Part shown: one piece after another, positions 7,855-14,142 of the stretch
Layout of the letters: each line of letters starts with the position of its first letter
Position numbering within the stretch: the first letter of the stretch is position 1
Assembly: GCA_947461805.1 (NCBI GenBank)
Contig: CANHMJ010000015.1
Location: 1 to 17,379, forward strand
Length of the DNA: 17,379 nt
Reading direction: 5' to 3'
Source: Burkholderiaceae bacterium
GTDB lineage: Bacteria; Pseudomonadota; Gammaproteobacteria; Burkholderiales; Burkholderiaceae
Translations under genes and position numbers: made by a program
The notes under the pieces: model-generated
The model's input: the letters and a program-made list of their open reading frames with translations, nothing else
Told to the model about the DNA's origin: nothing
Databases searched by the model: none

Positions 7855-7922
7855 GCGCACCCTACCAATGGCCAAGCGTAAGGCAATTCAGGATTGCCCA
7901 TTGCGCGTGATCGCCCATGCAT
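7848..7922 (-). CDS. possible 24-residue upstream ORF between fmt and rsmB
   Basis: An ATG at 7922 is preceded immediately by AAAGAGG, a good purine-rich ribosome-binding sequence but unusually close. It opens a frame of 24 codons starting MHGRSRAMGNPELPYAW. Its TGA shares its A with the ATG at 7848, one of the candidate rsmB starts (TGATG). A second ATG at 7918 in another frame gives an 18-codon ORF. These could set up coupled translation of rsmB, or could be chance. The peptide resembles nothing I know. Confidence 0.2.
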   Translation of the reverse strand: MHGRSRAMGNPELPYAWPLVGCAW

Positions 7923-7943
7923 CCTCTTTTTTTTATCCACAGC

Positions 7944-8954
7944 TTAGGCAGTCGCCTTAGTAAATTGCAATGCGCCCGCTGGCTTTTCTGCTTGAATCCA
8001 TTGCGCTGCGGACGTACGCCTACCGCCTGGCTTTTGTATCTCCAACACCTCTAGTGCGCTGTTCTTACACCACACCACAAATCCATCTTTGCTTTTGCCC
8101 ACAATCGACCCGGGACGATGGCTTCCTTGGTATTGGTCTGCTAGCTCCTTCGACAAAGGGCGAGCACGCCAAAACTTTAGGCTTTGACCGTTCAAAGTAG
8201 AGCTGGCACCAGGAAACGGGTTAAATGCCCGAATCAGACGATCAATGGTGACTGCGGTTTGAGCCCAATCAATTTCAGCCTCGGTTTTTTGTATTTTCTC
8301 GGCGTAACACACCCCCTCTTCATTCTGGGGCGTACGCGGCGTCTCTTCTTGTGCATCTAGCATCGCTAGACAGCGCACCATCAGCATAGCGCCTAACTCG
8401 GCAAGGCGGTCGTGCAAGCTGCTGCTGGTCTCATCCGGTCCGACATTGATCGCTTCGCTTATCACCATATCGCCTGTGTCCAGCCCCGCATCCATTTGCA
8501 TAATGGTGATACCAGTACGCTCATCCCCCGCAGCAATTGCCCGCTGAATCGGTGCGGCGCCACGCCAACGTGGCAACAGTGAGCCATGGATGTTAAATGC
8601 GCCATGCCGTCCAGGCTGCTCGGCCAGGTCCAATATTGCCTGCGGAACGATCAGCCCATAGGCAACTACGACCATGGCATCAAACTGCGTTTGGCTGATG
8701 ACGTTCATAGCTGAAATTGCTTCGGCTCTTTTTGCCTCGTCAGGGCTATTGATGTTGAGGGATGTAGGTTGTAGCAGCGGGATGCCCTTGCCCAACGCAA
8801 ATTCCTTGACGGGGCTCGCTTGCAAATGCATTCCTCGGCCGGCACGCCGATCAGGTTGGGTCAGCACCAATACAATCGTATGGCCCGCCGCCTCAATCGC
8901 CTCCACAGCATGCGCCGCAAAATCCGGGGTGCCAGCAAAAATGACCCTCATCAT
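7944..8954 (-). CDS. fmt: methionyl-tRNA formyltransferase
   Basis: The product is 336 residues, slightly longer than E. coli Fmt (about 315). It transfers a formyl group from 10-formyl-tetrahydrofolate to methionyl-initiator-tRNA. The N-terminal catalytic domain starts RVIFAGTPDFAA and carries the NIHGSLLPRWRGAAPIQRAI core (121-140), with catalytic Asn121 and His123, plus Asp159 in GLDTGDM. The C-terminal OB-fold domain (about 225-320) includes IRAFNPFPGA and KPGGRR. Two consecutive ATG codons are possible starts (8954 and 8951); an AAGAG sits just upstream in the gap. It lies 10 nt after def on the same strand, the common def-fmt pairing in which the second enzyme makes the formyl group that the first removes. 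Confidence 0.96.
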   Translation of the reverse strand: MMRVIFAGTPDFAAHAVEAIEAAGHTIVLVLTQPDRRAGRGMHLQASPVKEFALGKGIPLLQPTSLNINSPDEAKRAEAISAMNVISQTQFDAMVVVAYGLIVPQAILDLAEQPGRHGAFNIHGSLLPRWRGAAPIQRAIAAGDERTGITIMQMDAGLDTGDMVISEAINVGPDETSSSLHDRLAELGAMLMVRCLAMLDAQEETPRTPQNEEGVCYAEKIQKTEAEIDWAQTAVTIDRLIRAFNPFPGASSTLNGQSLKFWRARPLSKELADQYQGSHRPGSIVGKSKDGFVVWCKNSALEVLEIQKPGGRRTSAAQWIQAEKPAGALQFTKATA

Positions 8955-8964
8955 GGGCGCTCTT

Positions 8965-9480
8965 TCAGTGCCGGCCTACCAACTCTTTGGCACGCTTTTT
9001 CATTTTGAGGGAGATGCGATTGCGCTTTAGAAAAGAGAGGTATTCAACGAAGACCTTTCCGAGCAAGTGATCCATTTCGTGTTGCAAGCAAACTGAAAGC
9101 AGGCCGTCTGCCTTGATTTCAAATGGTTTGCCGTTAACGTCCAGTGCTTTCACCCGAACTTGATCGGGTCGCTCTACTTCATCGAAGAACTCTGGCACTG
9201 ACAAGCAGCCTTCGCGCCACGCTTTTTTCTCCTCGCTTGCCCAGACGAGTTCTGGGTTAATGAAGACCATCAATTGGTTTTGTTCCTCTGATACGTCAAT
9301 CACGATGATGCGCTCATGAATATCCACTTGGGTCGCGGCCAAACCAACGCCGGGGGCCTCATACATCGTCTCCGCCATATCAGCAACGATCTTGCGCACG
9401 CGCTCATCCACCACGGCAACAGGCTTGGCTACCTTGTGCAATCGGGGGTCGGGGTAGTGGAGAACGGTTAACAGAGTCAT
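8965..9480 (-). CDS. def: peptide deformylase
   Basis: The product is 171 residues, normal for a bacterial type 1 deformylase, which removes the N-formyl group from nascent proteins using an Fe(II) or similar metal. All three family motifs are present: GVGLAATQVD (44-53), EGCLSVP with metal-binding Cys92, and QHEMDHLLGK with His134, catalytic Glu135 and His138. The start is firm because TVLHYPDPRLHKVAKPV at residues 5-21 aligns with the family N-terminus. No Shine-Dalgarno precedes the ATG; a -10-like GATAAT ends only 6 nt upstream, so a leaderless transcript is possible. It is the first gene of the long minus-strand cluster and its ATG abuts the first possible ATG of divergent dprA. Confidence 0.97.
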   Translation of the reverse strand: MTLLTVLHYPDPRLHKVAKPVAVVDERVRKIVADMAETMYEAPGVGLAATQVDIHERIIVIDVSEEQNQLMVFINPELVWASEEKKAWREGCLSVPEFFDEVERPDQVRVKALDVNGKPFEIKADGLLSVCLQHEMDHLLGKVFVEYLSFLKRNRISLKMKKRAKELVGRH

Positions 9481-10227
9481 ATGGGAATTATCTTACAGAC
9501 TAATCAGGCTGGGCTGATTGGCAAACAAAAGCCCGTGCTCAAAAATTGGTTTATGCGAAACCATCCACCCATGCAATTACTCTATCCCGACTCACCAGAC
9601 TATCCAAAACGCCTGCTCGATTTAAACGACCCGCCTAGTCCTCTATATATATGCGGTGATGCTGCTTTATTTCAACGGCCGGCGATAGCCGTTGTGGGAT
9701 CACGCAATGCCAGCCTTCAAGGCCTGTATATTGCATCCGAGTTATCAAAAGGGCTTGCAGAGGCTGGGTTTTTGATCGTTTCTGGCTTGGCGCGGGGCAT
9801 TGATGGGGCGGCACACCGCGCGGCCCTGAAATCGCCCCACGGCAAAACCAGCGCTGTTTGTGGCACTGGCCTCGATCGTGTCTACCCCCATGAACACCTT
9901 GCGCTCGCAGAGGCAGTGGCCCAATCCGGCCTACTCATATCAGAATTCCCTCCTGGGGTAGGCCCACGGCCATTTCATTTCCCGAGACGCAACCGCCTGA
10001 TTGCCGCCCTTGCCCTAGGCGTAGTGGTTGTGGAGGCGAGCAAGCGATCGGGGTCGCTCATCACTGCACGCCTTGCGGCAGAGCTGGGCCGAGAGGTTTT
10101 TGCGGTGCCTGGCTCTATCCTTGGGGGCCACTCGGAAGGGTGCCACAGCCTGATTCAAAGTGGGGCTAAGCTAGTCCATACCTTAGGGGACATTTTGGCT
10201 GAACTACCCCAAAGCCCTAATTTATAG
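9481..10227 (+). CDS. dprA: DprA/Smf DNA-processing protein, minimal Rossmann-fold form
   Basis: The longest frame is 248 residues. In-frame ATGs at 9553 (224 residues) or 9571 are at least as likely, since homology begins only at LLYPDSPDYPKRLLDL and the first ATG abuts the def start. The DNA-binding Rossmann-like core is intact: VVGSRNAS, IVSGLARGIDGAAHRAAL, AVCGTGLDRVYP, ISEFPPG, FPRRNRLIAAL, VVVEASKRSGSLITARLA and REVFAVPG. DprA loads RecA onto incoming single-stranded DNA during natural transformation. Family members usually have about 360-400 residues, with an N-terminal SAM-like domain and a C-terminal winged helix. Both are absent here: the def start lies directly upstream, and the frame ends soon after LVHTLGDILAEL. 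It stands alone on the plus strand, 170 nt before topB. Confidence 0.93.
   Translation: MGIILQTNQAGLIGKQKPVLKNWFMRNHPPMQLLYPDSPDYPKRLLDLNDPPSPLYICGDAALFQRPAIAVVGSRNASLQGLYIASELSKGLAEAGFLIVSGLARGIDGAAHRAALKSPHGKTSAVCGTGLDRVYPHEHLALAEAVAQSGLLISEFPPGVGPRPFHFPRRNRLIAALALGVVVVEASKRSGSLITARLAAELGREVFAVPGSILGGHSEGCHSLIQSGAKLVHTLGDILAELPQSPNL
9487..9492 (-). promoter_or_regulatory. candidate -10 element for def (leaderless start)
   Basis: On the minus strand GATAAT, one mismatch from TATAAT, ends 6 nt before the def ATG, which would put transcription start at about the A of the start codon. There is no convincing -35 hexamer at 17 nt spacing (AGCCCA), so activation by a protein or a weak promoter would be needed. 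The absence of a Shine-Dalgarno before def agrees with a leaderless message. If a real promoter lies further upstream, it must be inside dprA. Confidence 0.35.
9502..9519. promoter_or_regulatory. operator-like dyad between def and dprA
   Basis: AATCAG (9502-9507) and CTGATT (9514-9519) form a perfect 6-bp inverted repeat around a 6-bp centre. It lies 22 nt upstream of the def ATG, over the expected -35 region of the candidate def promoter, and upstream of the more likely dprA starts (9553 or 9571). This size and position suit a dimeric regulator. No family can be named from the sequence, and a chance palindrome is possible. Confidence 0.35.
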
Positions 10228-10236
10228 TGGATCCGG

Positions 10237-10310
10237 GCCGATAAAAACGCTATAAATCGGCTGTAAATGCGGGAAAAGGTCGGCATTTTGGACAGTTCTT
10301 GATTTATCGG
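10237..10310. repeat. inverted repeats between dprA and topB
   Basis: GCCGAT (10237-10242) pairs perfectly with ATCGGC (10256-10261) across a 13-nt loop. The overlapping CCGATAAA (10238-10245) pairs perfectly with TTTATCGG (10303-10310) across 57 nt. The two structures share their 5' arm and exclude one another. No T-run follows either, so neither looks like a standard terminator for dprA. A weak promoter-like pair (TTGGAC at 10288-10293 and TAATAAT at 10312-10318) lies at the downstream end. The rest of the gap to 10397 shows nothing else that I can name. Confidence 0.3.
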
Positions 10311-10397
10311 TTAATAATAAAAAAGGAAGTGCGCCGCAAATCAGCGCTGCATGGATGGCTTTAATTTGACTAATCTGTACTTAATTTAGGTTCACGC

Positions 10398-13067
10398 GTG
10401 GCTAAAGCAACTACCAAAACCGCATCCAAATCGACTGCAGGCAACACGCCTAAAACACTGATCATTGCAGAAAAACCGTCAGTTGCCAGCGACATTGCCA
10501 AGGCCCTAGGCGGCTTTACTAAATTCGATGATTACTTTGAAAACGACCAGTATGTAGTTTCTTCGGCGGTGGGTCACCTTTTGGAAATTGCTGCCCCCGA
10601 GGAATATGACGTCAAACGCGGAAAATGGTCGTTTGCTAATTTGCCTGTGGTTCCTCCCCATTTTGACTTGCGGCCAATTGTAAAAACTGAATCGCGGCTC
10701 AAGGTGTTACAAAAACTCATCAAGCGCAAAGACATCGCCGAACTAGTCAACGCATGTGATGCGGGTCGCGAGGGTGAGCTAATTTTTCGATTGATCGCAC
10801 AACACGCCAAGGCAAGTCAACCAATCAAACGCCTATGGCTGCAATCAATGACACCCAACGCCATCCGCGAGGGGTTTGGTGCGCTGCGCTCCGATACGGA
10901 CATGCAGCCCCTAGCGGATGCTGCCCGCTGCCGCTCCGAGGCGGACTGGTTGGTGGGCATCAACGGCACCCGCGCCATGACCGCCTTTAATAGCAAAAGC
11001 GGCGGCTTCTTTTTGACGACAGTGGGGCGCGTACAAACGCCAACCCTATCGATTGTGGTCGAGCGGGAAGAGCTCATTCGTAAATTTATTTCTAAAGATT
11101 ACTGGGAGGTTAAAGCTGATTTTCTGGCTTCAGCCGGTGTTTACGAGGGTCGTTGGTTTGATCCGAAGTTTAAGAAAGATGCCGCAGAGCCAGATTTGCG
11201 TGAGAACCGACTGTGGAGTGAGGCCGCCGCCAACAGCATCGTTGCGGCATGCCGCACCAAAAAGGCTACTGTCCGTGAAGAAGCAAAACCGGCAACACAG
11301 CTGGCACCCCAGCTATTTGATTTAACTAGCCTCCAGCGTGAGGCAAATGCACGCTTTGGCTTTTCCGCAAAAAATACCTTGGGGCTTGCTCAAGCACTAT
11401 ACGAACGCCACAAGGTGCTCACCTACCCAAGAACCGATTCAAGGGCGCTGCCAGAAGACTATTTGGAAACCGTAAAGCAGACTGTTGAAAATCTGGCTGC
11501 CAATTCCAATGAATATCGTCCGCATGCCAACGCGATATTAAAGGGTGATGGTAAAGATAGCGCTGCAAAAACAAAAGGGTATGGGTGGATCAAACCCAAT
11601 AAACGGATTTTTGATAACTCCAAAATATCCGACCACTTCGCCATTATTCCAACGCTGGAGTCACCTAAAACCCTCAGCGAGCCGGAGCAAAAACTTTACG
11701 ATTTGGTTGTGCGTCGATTCTTGGCGGTGTTTTTTCCTGCCGCAGAGTTCCGCGTCACCACGCGCATAACGGAATGTTCGGGGCACCACTTTAAAACCGA
11801 AGGGCGCGTCTTAGTTCACCCAGGCTGGTTGGCCGTCTATGGCCGCAGCAACCAAGCAGACGACGAACTGGTTGCCGTACAAGAAAATGAAACGGTACAA
11901 AGCGACACCATTGAGGCAGTTGCTTTAAAAACAAAACCGCCAGCCCGCTATAGCGAAGCGACCCTGCTCTCGGCCATGGAAAGTGCTGGTAAGTGGGTTG
12001 ATGATGACGATATGCGTGAAGCGATGGCCGAAAAGGGTCTTGGCACTCCCGCAACCCGCGCCGCCATCATTGAAGGGCTTCTGGCAGAAAAATACATGGT
12101 GCGCGAGGCGAGGGAACTGATACCGACCGCCAAAGCATTCCAGCTCATGACCCTGTTGCGCGGTCTAGACGTGGAAGAACTGACGCGCCCCGACCTCACT
12201 GGCAATTGGGAAAACAAGCTCTCGCTAATTGAGCAGGGGAAAATGAAGCGCGATGCATTTATGCAGGAAATAGCGCAGATGACGCAGCGTATTGTGAAGC
12301 GCGCCAAAGAATATGACAGCGATACCATTCCGGGTGACTACGCCACCCTCACTACCCCCTGTCCGCATTGCAAAGGGTCGGTCAAAGAAAACTACCGGCG
12401 CTTTGCTTGTGAGAAATGTGGCTTTACGATTAGTAAAACGCCGGGTGGGCGCGCATTTGAATACGATGAAGTCGAAATGCTGTTGCGCGACAAGACCATC
12501 GGCCCCTTGCAGGGATTTCGAAGCAAGATCGGCCGCCCATTTGCAGCCATCATTCAGCTGACTGAAATTCCGGAAGACGACAAAGACTATCCCAACGCTG
12601 GCTTTAAATTGGAGTTCGATTTCGGTAATGCCGGAGATGATGAAACGGAAGCCATCGACTTTACTGGTCGCACTGCCTTGGGTGTTTGCCCAAAATGTTC
12701 TGGTGCAATCTATGAAGATGGCATGCGCTATGTTTGTGAACGCAATACAGGGCCTAGCAAAACCTGTGATTTCAAAACCGGCAAGGTCGTGTTGCAGCAA
12801 GAGATATCGACGGAGCAAGTCCAGAAGTTGCTGACTACCGGCAAAACTGATTTGTTAACCAACTTTAAATCCAACCGCACCGGACGCGGCTTTAAGGCCT
12901 ATCTGGCCCTAGGCGATGGCGGCAAAATTGGATTTGAATTTGAAGCGAAAGCGCCTAAAGCAGGCGGCACGGCGCCTGCTAAAAAACGGTCGGGCGCGAG
13001 TGCTGCAGCCAAGGCAGAGGTAAAGCCCAAGCGCGTTAGCAAAGCAAAGTCACCCGCCAAAACCTGA
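10398..13067 (+). CDS. topB: DNA topoisomerase III (type IA), long form with zinc fingers
   Basis: The product is 889 residues, against about 650 for E. coli TopB. It starts with GTG, with TTTAGG ending 7 nt upstream. The Toprim domain has Glu25 in IIAEKPSVA and the acidic DAGREGE (121-127). Further TopB-like blocks are ARCRSEADWLVGINGTRAMT and TTVGRVQTPTLSIV. The catalytic tyrosine is Tyr343 in VLTYPRTDSRALPEDY. The C-terminus has one Cys4 finger (Cys655, 658, 671, 674) and a second cysteine cluster (Cys764, 767, 780, 790) leading into a Toprim_Crpt-like repeat (FKSNRTGRGFKAYLALG). A Lys/Ala/Pro-rich tail (about 850-889) follows. The enzyme cuts and passes single DNA strands, relaxing or decatenating DNA. 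The last 169 nt overlap the convergent mnmC gene. Confidence 0.93.
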   Translation: MAKATTKTASKSTAGNTPKTLIIAEKPSVASDIAKALGGFTKFDDYFENDQYVVSSAVGHLLEIAAPEEYDVKRGKWSFANLPVVPPHFDLRPIVKTESRLKVLQKLIKRKDIAELVNACDAGREGELIFRLIAQHAKASQPIKRLWLQSMTPNAIREGFGALRSDTDMQPLADAARCRSEADWLVGINGTRAMTAFNSKSGGFFLTTVGRVQTPTLSIVVEREELIRKFISKDYWEVKADFLASAGVYEGRWFDPKFKKDAAEPDLRENRLWSEAAANSIVAACRTKKATVREEAKPATQLAPQLFDLTSLQREANARFGFSAKNTLGLAQALYERHKVLTYPRTDSRALPEDYLETVKQTVENLAANSNEYRPHANAILKGDGKDSAAKTKGYGWIKPNKRIFDNSKISDHFAIIPTLESPKTLSEPEQKLYDLVVRRFLAVFFPAAEFRVTTRITECSGHHFKTEGRVLVHPGWLAVYGRSNQADDELVAVQENETVQSDTIEAVALKTKPPARYSEATLLSAMESAGKWVDDDDMREAMAEKGLGTPATRAAIIEGLLAEKYMVREARELIPTAKAFQLMTLLRGLDVEELTRPDLTGNWENKLSLIEQGKMKRDAFMQEIAQMTQRIVKRAKEYDSDTIPGDYATLTTPCPHCKGSVKENYRRFACEKCGFTISKTPGGRAFEYDEVEMLLRDKTIGPLQGFRSKIGRPFAAIIQLTEIPEDDKDYPNAGFKLEFDFGNAGDDETEAIDFTGRTALGVCPKCSGAIYEDGMRYVCERNTGPSKTCDFKTGKVVLQQEISTEQVQKLLTTGKTDLLTNFKSNRTGRGFKAYLALGDGGKIGFEFEAKAPKAGGTAPAKKRSGASAAAKAEVKPKRVSKAKSPAKT

Positions 13068-14128
13068 TCTGCAATTAACTTTGCTGCCAATGCAGACCAC
13101 AAAATGCCGCGTGATCCAAGCGCAGTTGCCACGAAGATGCCGGGTTGCTGCGGCATTGCGCCGATGATTGGCAGTCGATCTCCTGCAACACAACGAATGC
13201 CAACAAACTGTCCGTCTGGCATTAGCTCCCCTTGGTCGCCTTCAGCGTAGTTGAGTAGACCAGCAGCCTGTTCTCGGTTAAAGCGATCACTTTCGTGGCG
13301 AGGATGGTTATCGGTTTCGTTTTCATCAAAACTCGAGCCCACAATCCAGCGCATATCGCCATTTTCTAACCGACTTGCAGGTATGCAGTAGCCGTCACCA
13401 CAGATAATGGCGCGGGGCAAGCGAGCCGCCCAGTCGCTATTGTGTTTAATTTTAAAAAAGCTCAGCTGCCCGCGTACCGGCTTGAGCGGTAACTTTACTT
13501 GGATGCTGCCAAGTATTTTTTTAGAGGCCAAGCCAGCAGCAACAATGACCTTATCTGCGCGTATGGTGATTTTTTTAGATGCGTCCGTCAACAGCCAGTG
13601 CTTGCCTTCGCGCACCAATGTGTCTATCTTCACCTGATTGATCTGCGTTAATTGCGCGCAAGGATGCAATAGTTGTTTTGTTGTTTTTTCTAGGCTTAAC
13701 ATTCCGGCGTTCGCAAACCAAACGCCCGCGCGAGCCACTCCCGCCAATTGACTTGCTTGTTCTGCGGAAACGGGGAGTGCTATTTCAGATCTTAAGCCAA
13801 GCTCATTTAATTGTAGGGCCATGGCTTCACGATCAAAATCAACGCCATTTTTTAAGGGGTGTAATGCACCGCGGTGTATCCATTGATCGCCCCAACGCGC
13901 TAATGCCAGTTCAAATGCAATGCGGGTTAATTGCAGTAACTTTGCCGAACCCCTGGTGATGTGGGGATGCGCAATCGCACAGGCATGGCTTGAGCAGGCT
14001 GTAGCAGGGTCACTTTCGGCCTCGACAACGCATACTGCATGACCCCGAGAAATGATTTCATGCGCAATGCTTGCGCCTGCGATACCAGCCCCAATCACCA
14101 CGATGCCATGGTGCTGGGGGGCGATCAT
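12899..14128 (-). CDS. mnmC: MnmC-type FAD-dependent tRNA U34 oxidoreductase, stand-alone C-domain
   Basis: The product is 409 residues of D-amino-acid-oxidase-like fold. It begins with an FAD-binding motif (IVVIGAGIAGASIAHEI, with Glu36 closing the site). MnmC-like blocks follow: VRGQLSFF (218-225), CGDGYCIPA (243-251), IVGSSFDENE, GIRCVAGDRLPIIGAMP (310-325), TALGSRGILWSALAAKLIAD (335-354) and the closing LAPDRFL (377-383). This domain converts cmnm5(s2)U34 to nm5(s2)U34 in tRNA. E. coli MnmC also has an N-terminal methyltransferase that makes mnm5; here it is missing and not encoded nearby. A glycine/D-amino-acid oxidase of other function is less likely. It lies 14 nt behind pckG, so the two are probably co-transcribed. 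Its last 56 codons are antisense to the topB 3' end. Confidence 0.85.
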   Translation of the reverse strand: MIAPQHHGIVVIGAGIAGASIAHEIISRGHAVCVVEAESDPATACSSHACAIAHPHITRGSAKLLQLTRIAFELALARWGDQWIHRGALHPLKNGVDFDREAMALQLNELGLRSEIALPVSAEQASQLAGVARAGVWFANAGMLSLEKTTKQLLHPCAQLTQINQVKIDTLVREGKHWLLTDASKKITIRADKVIVAAGLASKKILGSIQVKLPLKPVRGQLSFFKIKHNSDWAARLPRAIICGDGYCIPASRLENGDMRWIVGSSFDENETDNHPRHESDRFNREQAAGLLNYAEGDQGELMPDGQFVGIRCVAGDRLPIIGAMPQQPGIFVATALGSRGILWSALAAKLIADQVLAGDFALLTRLGFTSALAAALAPDRFLAGAVPPALGAFASNSNPILPPSPRAR

Positions 14129-14142
14129 TTGACAAGCAGGAA

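Noticed and set aside
10366..10371. TTGACT as a -35 box for topB
   Set aside because: No acceptable -10 lies 16-18 nt downstream; that position falls on the ribosome-binding site and start codon.
12225..12818. 197-codon open frame antisense to topB
   Set aside because: It lies wholly inside a conserved part of topB (zinc finger and flanks), has no recognisable domain, and is a frame shadow.
10398..13067. Calling this gene topA (topoisomerase I)
   Set aside because: The AEKPSVASDIAKALGG start, SSAVGHLLEI and the TYPRTDSRALPEDY context fit topoisomerase III better, and the dprA-topB neighbourhood is familiar in Burkholderiales.
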